From assembly GCA_030647555.1 (NCBI GenBank), contig JAUSJG010000001.1, positions 1 to 36,019 on the forward strand: DNA of 36,019 nucleotides, read 5' to 3'. Made by a program: the position numbers and the translations under genes. The notes under the pieces were generated by a model. The model had not been told where the DNA came from and ran no database searches. It saw only the letters and a list, made by a program, of their open reading frames with translations. Below, in pieces: positions 29,946-36,019 of this stretch (position 1 is the stretch's first letter; each line of letters begins with the position of its first letter). This DNA comes from a bacterium (GTDB lineage Bacteria; Patescibacteriota; Andersenbacteria; UBA10190; CAIZMI01).

Positions 29946-30302
29946 GTGAAAAATCGATTCCAAACAATTATTATTGGCCTCTCTATGCTCTTACCGGGCG
30001 TGGCGATGGCGCAGTTAACGGGTGCTCCGGTCCCACCGGGGACAGCGCGAGGGGATTTATCGTCTGTCATTTTGAACATCATTAATTATGTTCTCGCGGT
30101 TGTGGGTGTCGTCGCACTCGCGTACCTAATTTACGGTGGTTTTCGTTATATCACATCCGGTGGCAATGAAGATTCTATTCAAACTGCGAAAGATGTAATT
30201 ATCAACGCGGTAATCGGTATCGTGGTTATTGGTGTGGCGGCAGCGCTCGTCAATTTCGTAGTTCGCGCAGTGGGTGGCGGAGTGCCAGCTGGCGCAATTT
30301 AA
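29946..30302 (+). CDS. TrbC/VirB2-like pilin (array gene 6), strong ribosome site
   Basis: A 118-residue protein with GTG start. GGGAGGAGGTGAG ends eight bases upstream, an almost complete match to the 16S anti-Shine-Dalgarno; this is the strongest site in the window apart from its twin at 30442. Signal peptide ends VAMAQ; mature part LTGAPVPPGTARGDLS; helix 1 LAVVGVVALAYLIYGGFRYI; turn TSGGNEDSIQTAK; helix 2 IINAVIGIVVIGVAAALVNFVV. It differs from genes 2-5 by F-R-Y and G-N-E in place of F-L-Y and G-D. It is probably a major, highly expressed subunit; that is inference from the leader. Confidence 0.87.
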   Translation: MKNRFQTIIIGLSMLLPGVAMAQLTGAPVPPGTARGDLSSVILNIINYVLAVVGVVALAYLIYGGFRYITSGGNEDSIQTAKDVIINAVIGIVVIGVAAALVNFVVRAVGGGVPAGAI

Positions 30303-30336
30303 GTAAAAATTCCGGAGGAAACGCAAACACAAAAAA

Positions 30337-30365
30337 CAAAGCACGTCCAAACCCGGGCGTGTTTT
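30337..30365 (+). terminator. Terminator after pilin gene 6
   Basis: The stem gcacgtcc / gggcgtgt (one G-T pair) is flanked by As and followed by four Ts. Confidence 0.65.
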
Positions 30366-30391
30366 GATAGTTCAAATGTTTGTCTTTCATG

Positions 30392-30397
30392 TATAAT
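30392..30397 (+). promoter_or_regulatory. -10 box before pilin gene 7
   Basis: TATAAT stands 50 bases before the GTG. No good -35 is found at 16-18 bp. The following leader (30413-30449) is identical to 29917-29953 for 37 bases, including the ribosome site and first codons. Confidence 0.5.
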
Positions 30398-30441
30398 ATA
30401 CGGATAGACTAATTATTTTATCGGGAGGAGGTGAGTACGAC

Positions 30442-30798
30442 GTGAAAAAAATATTTCTAAGAATAATTGTGGGGGCTACTTTGCTGTTGCCAACCGTGGC
30501 ACTGGCTAGTCTTGGGCCCGTAGTTACACCAGATGGAACATCAAAGGGAGATTTGCCATCGATAATTATGAACATCATAAATTATGTTCTCGGGATTGTG
30601 GGAGTTGTGGCACTCGCGTACCTCATTTATGGCGGTTTTCGTTATATCACATCCGGTGGTAATGAGACGGTTGTTGAAGAAGCCAAAAGTATTATCATCA
30701 ATGCAATAATCGGAATTGTTGTTATCGGTGTAGCTGCGGCACTCGTCAATTTTGTAATCGGAGCCGTCGGTGGTGGAACGCCAGCCGGCGCAATTTAA
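30442..30798 (+). CDS. TrbC/VirB2-like pilin (array gene 7), paralogue of gene 6
   Basis: A 118-residue protein with the same length, GTG start and leader as gene 6. The two proteins are near-identical from helix 1 on (VVALAYLIYGGFRYITSGGNE, GIVVIGVAAALVNFV, GGGTPAGAI), but differ in the mature N-terminus (LGPVVTPDGTSKGDLP against LTGAPVPPGTARGDLS). This points to a tandem duplication that included the 5' leader and part of the 3' region, with the exposed N-terminus diverging afterwards. A terminator follows at 30835. Confidence 0.87.
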   Translation: MKKIFLRIIVGATLLLPTVALASLGPVVTPDGTSKGDLPSIIMNIINYVLGIVGVVALAYLIYGGFRYITSGGNETVVEEAKSIIINAIIGIVVIGVAAALVNFVIGAVGGGTPAGAI

Positions 30799-30834
30799 TA
30801 AAAATTTCGGAGGAAAAGAAAAACACAAACAGAG

Positions 30835-30859
30835 GAACACGTCACAAATAGGCGTGTTC
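30835..30859 (+). terminator. Terminator after pilin gene 7
   Basis: The stem gaacacgtc / ggcgtgttc (one G-T pair) around acaaata, followed by a T-rich stretch. The sequence before it (ttcggaggaaa...aacaca) resembles the 3' region of gene 6. Confidence 0.65.
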
Positions 30860-30865
30860 TTCATT

Positions 30866-30958
30866 TAATAATGAATGATGAATTATGATTGATGATATAT
30901 GAATTGCGTGAACGGGCGCGTCGCTTCATCATTCATAAATCATTATTCATTATTCATG
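30866..30958. repeat. atgaatgatga-type palindromic repeat
   Basis: The left arm (taatgaatgatgaattatga...) faces the right arm (...tcattattcattattcatg) across the GC-rich core gaacgggcgcgtcgc. Related words occur at 3946-3985 and 921-958. It lies between pilin genes 7 and 8. Confidence 0.6.
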
Positions 30959-31005
30959 TTGATAAAACAGTTGTATAATATCTCCATAATCCAAAGAAAA
31001 TAGAT

Positions 31006-31335
31006 ATGTATAATTTTATCAATTTCGCTCTCGCCCAAGGCTTCGGTCAAGCACCCGCCCCCATCAACATCGCTCCGCCGGCCGATTTTGGCACGTCGAT
31101 TCTAAATGTTATTAACTATATTTTGGGTTTTATCGGCGTTGTCGCCCTCGCGTTTTTTTTCTACGGCGTATTTCGCTACATCACCGCGGGGAGCAATGAA
31201 GATCAGCTGGCGGAATCAAAAGGAACAATGACCGGTTCCTTACTGGGGATTTTGATTATGGGTGTATCTGCCACATTAATAAATTTTGTTGTAGGCTTTT
31301 TTACCGGCAGTATCGGCGTCGGGAGTAAGTTTTAA
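31006..31335 (+). CDS. TrbC/VirB2-like pilin (array gene 8), divergent
   Basis: A 109-residue protein of the same two-helix type but more divergent: a short N-terminus (MYNFINFALAQG) resembling a truncated signal peptide, a Pro/Ala-rich mature start (APAPINIAPPADFG), helix 1 (LGFIGVVALAFFFYGVFRYI, with G-V where the others have G-G), the turn TAGSNEDQLAESKG and helix 2 (LLGILIMGVSATLINFVVGFF). TATAAT at 30974-30979 is the likely -10. It closes the array, and convergent genes follow. Confidence 0.8.
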   Translation: MYNFINFALAQGFGQAPAPINIAPPADFGTSILNVINYILGFIGVVALAFFFYGVFRYITAGSNEDQLAESKGTMTGSLLGILIMGVSATLINFVVGFFTGSIGVGSKF

Positions 31336-31357
31336 GAAAATACTTTTCCTTCATTTT

Positions 31358-31401
31358 ACCCTTCGACAAGCTCAGGGTTGTTTTTCTTTGTAAAGAAAAA
31401 C
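31358..31401. repeat. Two short hairpins after the pilin array
   Basis: cccttcgacaagctcaggg (about 31359-31377) is a short palindrome seen in many unrelated bacterial genomes. gtttttcttt / aaagaaaaac (31380-31401) belongs to the same type as those at 18593 and 35989. Either could end plus-strand transcripts. Confidence 0.5.
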
Positions 31402-31402
31402 A

Positions 31403-31448
31403 AAAAAATAGGCAGTCGACGTTGCATGAAATGCAAACGTCAACTGCC
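31403..31448 (-). terminator. Terminator of the SPFH operon
   Basis: On the minus strand the long stem ggcagt-gacgtt / aacgtc-actgcc type is followed by ctattttttt. It lies 27 bases past the stop codon at 31476. Confidence 0.75.
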
Positions 31449-31475
31449 TTACTTCCAAAGAACTGCTCTCACGAA

Positions 31476-32240
31476 TTACCACACGAGTGGTTTATTCGTG
31501 AACTCGCCCGGTGCCGTTTCGCCAACTTGTAGTGCGAAATGGCTTTGTCGGATGTTGATCTGGTAGGTCCCGTTCGGCACGGCGTCGACGATAAAGCTCA
31601 TCGTCCGTCCCGCCGATCTTTCGTTGCCCCAAAGCGGGAATCCTTCCCGTCGGTTCAGATCTTCCGGCATAACTTTCTTGATATCTGGTTCGGAACCATT
31701 TTTCAATGTTCCGACCCGAATTCCGTCGATCTTTCCGTTTGTGCTGACGAAGTACGCAGCACCAGGGTTGGCCATCAACTCCGTGTCGATAATCGGAATG
31801 CAACCCGGCACCGTGAAAACAATCACGGTTTTGTACTTGTCCAGCCGCCGGATGTCCGGATTCGGCCGGCTCTTCAGTTCCATGGGCGTGGGTTGTTCGT
31901 AGGCCTTGCGGATGCCTTCCTTGACCCACTCGGGCTTTTTTTTCTCCTCGACATTTTTCGCTGTTTCCTGGTAGCTTTTTTCGAGGTCCTGTTTCTCCAT
32001 GGCAATGATGGCGCCGATCGGAGCGGGTTCGCCCGCGGGCCGATTTGCGAACGATTCGCCGGAAGTTGTTCCTGGCTTATGACCAGGAAACCCTCTCGCC
32101 ACAAACAGGATGGAAATTCCGACAACGGCGAGAATACTCGCCACCGTCTTCTGCCAGTTCCAACCGGCAGGTGCGCGAGAAATCCAGAACAAGCCACCGC
32201 CGAAACATGCCACAAACACCAACAATACTTGCCAACTCAT
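31476..32240 (-). CDS. Unrecognised membrane-anchored protein, 254 residues
   Basis: No family is recognised. Two membrane helices stand near the N-terminus (LLVFVACFGGGLFWI at 6-20 and TVASILAVVGISILFVA at 32-48). A Lys/Glu-rich helical stretch (80-118) follows. The C-terminal 130 residues are a beta-rich domain (KTVIVFTVPGCIPIID, AAYFVSTNGKIDGIRVGT, TMSFIVDAVPNGTYQINIRQ), probably on the far side of the membrane. The gene follows the SPFH gene by 16 bases and is surely cotranscribed with it, so it may be a partner of the SPFH assembly. Start 32240 follows AAAGGG. Confidence 0.7.
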   Translation of the reverse strand: MSWQVLLVFVACFGGGLFWISRAPAGWNWQKTVASILAVVGISILFVARGFPGHKPGTTSGESFANRPAGEPAPIGAIIAMEKQDLEKSYQETAKNVEEKKKPEWVKEGIRKAYEQPTPMELKSRPNPDIRRLDKYKTVIVFTVPGCIPIIDTELMANPGAAYFVSTNGKIDGIRVGTLKNGSEPDIKKVMPEDLNRREGFPLWGNERSAGRTMSFIVDAVPNGTYQINIRQSHFALQVGETAPGEFTNKPLVW

Positions 32241-32256
32241 GCTGGTTTCCCTTTAC

Positions 32257-33348
32257 TTAAATGATCCCAAAAAGTTTCAAGACTTTTTCTCGGTTGGCCA
32301 CGGACATTCCCTGGACCAACTTCATGATCACGTCATTTGTTCCTGAAGGCTTGGATCCCGTGACTCGACTGAACAAGTCGAGTATCCCGGCTGGAATGAT
32401 TGTGGCCTTACCACCCTGAACAGCTTCTTTCAGTGTAATCAACGATTCCACTAATTGATTCTGTTCAGTCTCTGTCCCACCCTTTCCGCGCACCGCGTCG
32501 TAGAGCATGGTGTGAGCATCGGCTGTTCCTTTGCCAACAACACGCAAACGATCCGCTTCACCGGCGGCTGTACGCCGGGTGGCCTCTGCGTTGAAAAGTG
32601 CTACTTGCTCCGCGTCGATCGCGTCGCTTAGTACTTTTGGCAACTCAATTTTTGGTATGGAAATATTCATCAAGGCCTTGGTTGTAACACCCATCCTTTG
32701 AATAGTCTTTCCACCCTTGACCTTGGGGTCAATAAGAATTGCCTCAATTTCGTCTTCCGCGGTTTCTCTATCGTAATAGAGATGTTTCCACGTGTGTCTC
32801 GCGGCGTAACGTCTAACGGCGTCATCGACTTCTGGGATGATTAATTCCGTTAGCTCCGGATTAATTTTTCCGTCTGGTCCAAGTGGTGATGGCGCGTTTT
32901 TTACCGCCTCTTCCAGTTCGTTTACATTCCACTGGAAATTCACGACAACATCGATATTCAGTGTCGATGGACCAACGCGTCTGCCTTTTCCGTCTTTACC
33001 TTCAAGGGTAACGATGTTCCCCACGGGCACCCTTATTTGTTGTACTCCCATTGGAAACCGACGAAGTTGATAGAATGGAAATGGAAAAAATGCGATTCCT
33101 GTTCCAAACAATCCGGTTTGAGGTGGTCGACGTTTTCCCTTTTTTTCAGCTTTGGTTAACGACACACCAACCTCCTTGCAAATTTGTCCAAGAAAGATTG
33201 GTACGATACGCTCGTTTTCATGTATCGAAACCCACGATAGTGCCAACTCTGCGACACCGGCAATCATGCCGAGGTATGCGAGGGGGTAGGTTTCCCCGGC
33301 CATGGCGCACGCAACCGTCATTCCGACGACGAATAGAAAAGACAACAT
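32257..33348 (-). CDS. SPFH/band-7 domain membrane protein
   Basis: A 363-residue protein. An N-terminal hydrophobic pair (about 1-16 and 24-42) anchors it. The SPFH (stomatin/prohibitin/flotillin/HflK) domain follows: FPMGVQQIRVPVGNIVTLEG, STLNIDVVVNFQWNVNELEEAV, VDDAVRRYAARHTW, MGVTTKALMNISIPKIELPKVLSDAI. A helical region with AEQVALFNAEATRRTAAGEADRLRVVG and Gly/Gln-rich segments ends the chain, as in stomatin-like proteins that form ring assemblies in membranes. The start at 33348 follows AAGGAG. A perfect 8-bp inverted repeat (ggttcgta / tacgaacc, 33393-33411) in the leader may be an operator. Confidence 0.85.
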   Translation of the reverse strand: MLSFLFVVGMTVACAMAGETYPLAYLGMIAGVAELALSWVSIHENERIVPIFLGQICKEVGVSLTKAEKKGKRRPPQTGLFGTGIAFFPFPFYQLRRFPMGVQQIRVPVGNIVTLEGKDGKGRRVGPSTLNIDVVVNFQWNVNELEEAVKNAPSPLGPDGKINPELTELIIPEVDDAVRRYAARHTWKHLYYDRETAEDEIEAILIDPKVKGGKTIQRMGVTTKALMNISIPKIELPKVLSDAIDAEQVALFNAEATRRTAAGEADRLRVVGKGTADAHTMLYDAVRGKGGTETEQNQLVESLITLKEAVQGGKATIIPAGILDLFSRVTGSKPSGTNDVIMKLVQGMSVANREKVLKLFGII

Positions 33349-33710
33349 AGTAACTCTCCTTCTTTCTGCTTTTTAGTTGTGAAACGATACAAGGTTCGTA
33401 ATATACGAACCCCCAGGAGTTATGCGTCTTCTCTCAAAGATGCCTAATTCTTGAGGGTTTTTGGTTCAAGAAGGGGAATGAACAAACGCGCAATCCTCGA
33501 TAAATAAGACGTAAGTATATACCTTTTTAGGAATTTTGTCAATAGTGCTGACAAAACATTGTTTTGTGCGATTATTGAACGAAAATATGAGTGAAAAAAC
33601 ACGGTTATTGACAAAAAATCACGGATATGCAATACTGCTCCGTTACGTTAGAAATGTCCCAGTTTCACTGTCCTGTCCGTTTGTTTTTTTCAGTGCAAAG
33701 GAGCACAACA
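33349..33710. other. Divergent intergenic region
   Basis: No gene is seen. It contains the inverted repeat ggttcgta-ata-tacgaacc (33393-33411) on the SPFH side. On the plus side a promoter has TTGACA (33608-33613), 17 bp and AATACT (33631-33636, with TG one base before it), giving a leader of about 65 bases for the gene at 33711. Confidence 0.55.
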
Positions 33711-34244
33711 ATGGCAAAAGCTCGCCGTCCCAGTCCTACCCCTCCCACCCCGACTCCGACCCCGACTCCCCGTCGCCGTCCCGCTCCGACTCGAGCCCCG
33801 GCCCCGGCTACCACGACTGCTATGCAGCGGTTCGGAACATGGATCAGCGAGAATTGGGGGAAGATGTTTCTCTGTGTACTCGGCGTCGTCGCCTTGTGCA
33901 TCGTCTGGTTCGGTGTAGTTCCCATCGTTCGGGATTACGTCGCCAAGATGCCGGCAACTGCGGTGGCGAAAGCGACCACTGGTGCAAGTGCCGGTGCAGT
34001 CACGCTTCCCGTCGTTCCGAACGCCAAAAAGAGTGGTCAGGTTACGGAAGACCTGTCTCGATCGTATGTGACGGTCGATTTCGAAGGCCAGAAGAAGGGA
34101 ATGGCCATGGAGGGGGTGACCTTCATGGACTATAACCAGTTAATGGACTTCGCCCACAAGGCGATCGCCGATGGAGCCAAGACCGCCCCGGCCAAGAAGT
34201 CCGCGCCGGGAAAATCGTTGCCCAAGGTTTCGGCGACCCATTGA
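33711..34244 (+). CDS. Pro/Thr-rich single-TM protein
   Basis: A 177-residue protein. Residues 1-37 are a cytoplasmic low-complexity stretch of Pro, Thr, Arg and Ala (PTPPTPTPTPTPRRRPAPTR). Residues 52-72 are one membrane helix (MFLCVLGVVALCIVWFGVVPI). The rest (about 105 residues) faces outward, with VTEDLSRSYVTVDFEGQKKGMAMEGVTF as the only globular-looking part and a Lys/Ala/Pro tail. No family is recognised. The start at 33711 is set by AAAGGAG eight bases upstream; an overlapping longer frame in another phase is an artefact of the repetitive codons. A strong terminator follows. Confidence 0.72.
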   Translation: MAKARRPSPTPPTPTPTPTPRRRPAPTRAPAPATTTAMQRFGTWISENWGKMFLCVLGVVALCIVWFGVVPIVRDYVAKMPATAVAKATTGASAGAVTLPVVPNAKKSGQVTEDLSRSYVTVDFEGQKKGMAMEGVTFMDYNQLMDFAHKAIADGAKTAPAKKSAPGKSLPKVSATH

Positions 34245-34278
34245 CACCTAGGCGTACGGTGTCCGAGAGTGGACCTTC

Positions 34279-34322
34279 GGGTGCGAATTTGTACAGCAGT
34301 GTACATCTTCGCACCCTTTTTT
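34279..34322 (+). terminator. Terminator, copy 1 of a duplicated element
   Basis: The outer stem gggtgcgaa / ttcgcaccc and inner stem tgtaca / tgtaca with loop gcag are followed by six Ts. The element at 35943-35988 is the same over 38 bases apart from two adjacent changes. Confidence 0.9.
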
Positions 34323-34383
34323 ATTTAGGGATTCTTCTGCTCTTCAACTTTGTTCAGAGTAAACGAAAGGAAAATCCCTAAAT
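34323..34383. repeat. Inverted repeat, tttagggatt family, second copy
   Basis: The arms tttagggattcttctg and aaggaaaatccctaaa match those at 1021-1057, with a longer centre. Confidence 0.55.
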
Positions 34384-34412
34384 AAAAAACCGACACTCTG
34401 TTTGGTGTCGGT
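34381..34412 (-). terminator. Terminator of the small secreted protein gene
   Basis: On the minus strand accgacac / gtgtcggt followed by six Ts, 28 bases after the stop codon. Confidence 0.85.
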
Positions 34413-34439
34413 GGTTTTGCTTGGTAAAATTTGGCCATT

Positions 34440-34754
34440 TCACCAACGGATGTGGATCAGTCCCACGTCAACGCTTCCGTGGCGTCCGCCGTAGACGCGA
34501 ACGTTCGGCGTGACCGGTACGTGACGGTAAACCGGGGGTGCGTAATGGCGATGGGGTGGTTGGTAATAACGCGTTGGCGGGTGGCGAACGGTACCGCGCG
34601 GAGTTCGATGGTAGTAGCTGTACATCTGGTCGCCCGGGCGGGTGGGGTAGTAGATGCCGTTTCGCCACTCGGTGGCTTTGCTGTTTCTCTCACATTGGCT
34701 AAGCATGATGATCATCGCAAAAACAAAAATCATAATCCAAAATGATCTCTTCAT
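34440..34754 (-). CDS. Small exported His/Tyr/Pro-rich protein
   Basis: A 104-residue protein. Residues 1-21 are a signal peptide (FWIMIFVFAMIIMLSQC); the cysteine at its end could be acylated, although L-S-Q-C is a poor lipobox. The mature part is basic and rich in Tyr, His, Pro and Arg (TRYYQPPHRHYAPPVYRH), a composition seen in surface or metal-binding proteins. No family is recognised. A plus-strand frame covers the same bases, but AAGGAG before the start at 34754, the signal peptide and a minus-strand terminator all favour this strand. Confidence 0.6.
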   Translation of the reverse strand: MKRSFWIMIFVFAMIIMLSQCERNSKATEWRNGIYYPTRPGDQMYSYYHRTPRGTVRHPPTRYYQPPHRHYAPPVYRHVPVTPNVRVYGGRHGSVDVGLIHIRW

Positions 34755-35091
34755 GGCACATCTCCTTTGGAAGGAACAGGGATTTTCAACTTAAAACGAA
34801 CGCCTTTAACCTACAACCGAATCACGAAAATTGGAATAGGGAGGGGGGTGGATATTGTGATTAGTGCGTGATGGTACGCGTCGACGCTAACCTACACCAC
34901 TCCCGAAGAAGTGCCTCGGCACCACTTCGGGAGTGAGCGCGACGACTACTATTTTTCTTGATCTGTGAGCAATTGTGTGTCTCTTGACAAAAAACATAAT
35001 ATAGTTAACACTTTTGAGTTCGTGATTGGGTTGTTTTTTCACACCGCGCAACAGTATAAGTACCGTTGCGCAAAACAGGAGAAAGAAGAAG
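34755..35091. other. Divergent intergenic region with hairpin
   Basis: No gene is seen. It holds the cccgaag-family hairpin (34898-34935) and, for the following gene, TTGACA at 34984-34989 with only a weak -10 (TAACAC or AACACT near 35007) and GGAGAAAGAAGAAG just before the ATG. Confidence 0.55.
34898..34935. repeat. Hairpin, cccgaag family, second copy
   Basis: The arms cactcccgaag and cttcgggagtg match those of the perfect hairpin at 6924-6966, 28 kb away; the centre differs (aagtgcctcggcacca). Confidence 0.75.
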
Positions 35092-35916
35092 ATGAAAAAA
35101 AGACGAGGAACACTACGGCGGTTGGGTTTCGAGGTTCTTGAAGGCAAGTTTCTTTTGTCGGGACTGGTGGAACTGCCCTTGGCTGGCGCGAGCGCGCCCG
35201 TGGTGGGGACGCCGGTGGCTAATCCGGACATTGTCCTGGCAAAGCTTTTCGACGTGAATAACGACGGCGCAGTTACTCCCACAGATCCCTTGTTGGTGAT
35301 TAATTTCATTGATCGTGTTGGCGATGGCGTGGGTGAGGGTGAGGCGAGTGGACTTTCCGCGGATGTAAGCGGAGATGGCAACGTGTCGGCGTTGGACGTC
35401 TTGTCGATCATCAACGACATCAACTTAAACGGGAGTCGGAAACTTCCGATAATTGTCCCGGGCGACACCATGCTGGGTTTCCATGTGTATGATGGGAAAA
35501 TCGGATTGGGAGTGTGGGAGTCGGATATTCCCATTAACCTCGTGACTGCCAAAGTTTCTATTCGTTCTGGTGGCATCGGATGGCAGGGGCAGGGTCCCAA
35601 TGAAAGTAACACGAGAGGCTATGGGTCTCTCACGTTTGAGTTAGTTTTGAAAGATATGGACTCGCAATTTCCAGGCACATTGAAAACCGTCGGGGCACAT
35701 TGGGTTAGCCCCACATCGTTCGTTGTCGGGATTGACGGTAACGTGAACGCCGTTAACTTTGGACATCGAGACGATCTCCATCGGTTGCCCGCTAACGTGA
35801 CGTATCAACAAATTGTCTTTTCCGCGGGCAATTTTCTTACGCCACCCGGTTCTTGGATGCAGGTGACACTGGAAACCGATTACGGGAGTGTCGTCGGTCC
35901 GATTATCCGGTGGTAG
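35092..35916 (+). CDS. Surface protein with LEPR-XLL-like N-terminus and dockerin repeats
   Basis: A 274-residue protein with no classical signal peptide. The N-terminus MKKRRGTLRRLGFEVLEGKFLLSG matches the LEPR-XLL pattern (basic stretch, L-E-x-x-x-L-L-S) found on exported proteins, above all in Planctomycetes. A type I dockerin pair follows: DVNNDGAVTPTD (54-65) and DVSGDGNVSALD (91-102), both complete calcium-binding loops, each followed by a helix (PLLVINFIDRV, VLSIINDINL). The C-terminal 150 residues are a beta-rich domain that I do not recognise. Dockerins bind cohesins, but none is visible here. Start 35092 is set by GGAGAAAG. A terminator follows at 35943. Transfer from a planctomycete-like donor is a reasonable inference. 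Confidence 0.78.
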   Translation: MKKRRGTLRRLGFEVLEGKFLLSGLVELPLAGASAPVVGTPVANPDIVLAKLFDVNNDGAVTPTDPLLVINFIDRVGDGVGEGEASGLSADVSGDGNVSALDVLSIINDINLNGSRKLPIIVPGDTMLGFHVYDGKIGLGVWESDIPINLVTAKVSIRSGGIGWQGQGPNESNTRGYGSLTFELVLKDMDSQFPGTLKTVGAHWVSPTSFVVGIDGNVNAVNFGHRDDLHRLPANVTYQQIVFSAGNFLTPPGSWMQVTLETDYGSVVGPIIRW

Positions 35917-35942
35917 GAGAGGCGCAACAGTGAGGTATCATC

Positions 35943-35988
35943 GGGTGCGAATTTGTACAGCAGTGTACACTTTCGCACCCTATTTTTT
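35943..35988 (+). terminator. Terminator, copy 2 of a duplicated element
   Basis: The outer stem gggtgcgaa / ttcgcaccc and inner stem tgtaca / tgtaca are followed by tattttttg. It is nearly identical to 34279-34322. A further gttttcttt / aaagaaaac hairpin ends the window (about 35989-36010). Confidence 0.9.
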
Positions 35989-36019
35989 GTTTTCTTTCGC
36001 GAAAGAAAACAAAAAAAAG

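Noticed and set aside
31539-32264. 241-residue plus-strand frame opposite the two-TM protein
   Set aside because: Antisense shadow. The minus frame has membrane helices, a ribosome site, tight spacing to the SPFH gene and a terminator.
33536-34135. 199-residue plus-strand frame overlapping the Pro-rich gene in another phase
   Set aside because: Rich in Ser/Arg from repeated Pro/Thr codons read out of frame; the 33711 start has a proper ribosome site.
34431-34745. 104-residue plus-strand frame opposite the small secreted protein
   Set aside because: The minus-strand frame has a Shine-Dalgarno, a signal peptide and a terminator; the plus frame has none.

Overview
The window looks like part of a streamlined bacterial genome of the Candidate Phyla Radiation (Patescibacteria, Parcubacteria-like). 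This rests on gene content and style, not on an rRNA gene. The evidence is an array of eight TrbC/VirB2-like pilin genes, an orphan substrate-binding lipoprotein, ribosomal proteins L19 and S1 with charged C-terminal tails, a DUF4143 ATPase, many unrecognised proteins and very short mRNA leaders. The standard code is used: TGA is a stop in several genes. There is no rRNA, CRISPR array, insertion sequence or prophage.

Layout. 1-3010: 3D-domain cell-wall protein (+), then pyrF-pyrE (-), then structured noncoding DNA. 3011-3895 (-): tRNA-Leu(UAA) and tRNA-Cys(GCA) with a LAGLIDADG homing endonuclease gene between them. 4024-5629 (-): L19 and an RluA-type pseudouridine synthase. 5774-8418: membrane protein, tRNA-Ile with a UAU anticodon, tRNA-Val(GAC), transglutaminase-like protein. 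8450-12721: inositol-monophosphatase-like protein, 5-formyl-THF cyclo-ligase, ATP-grasp ligase, Cys-rich small protein, metallophosphoesterase. 12927-16493 (-): FtsH and S1. 16665-22605 (+ except one Zn-ribbon gene): mostly unrecognised proteins, a minimal nucleotidyltransferase, a metallo-beta-lactamase-fold protein without its metal motif, and a DUF4143 ATPase. 22904-25366: GyrA. 25564-31335 (+): methyltransferase, solute-binding lipoprotein, eight pilin-like genes. 31476-35916: two-TM protein and SPFH protein (-), Pro-rich membrane protein (+), small secreted protein (-), and a dockerin protein with a planctomycete-style LEPR-XLL N-terminus (+).

Two styles of translation start coexist. One set of genes (ftsH, gyrA, and the genes at 16665, 17777, 18179, 20105, 28417) has a -10 box only 3-10 bases before the ATG, which implies leaderless mRNA. 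Another set (pyrE, pyrF, and the genes at 5774, 9637, 11480, 12721, 18916, 33348, 33711, 34754, 35092) has a clear Shine-Dalgarno sequence.

The most unusual content is noncoding. ftsH and gyrA share a near-identical block of about 28 bp that contains the extended -10 and the start codon. Each locus also has a perfect hairpin directly upstream and an inverted copy of the block 93-94 bp away. Several palindromic repeat families fill the intergenic space: BIME-like double hairpins, AT-rich MITE-like inverted repeats (one supplies a promoter), and hairpin blocks next to tRNA genes that carry short copies of tRNA sequence. GC-rich palindromes also lie inside two protein-coding genes.
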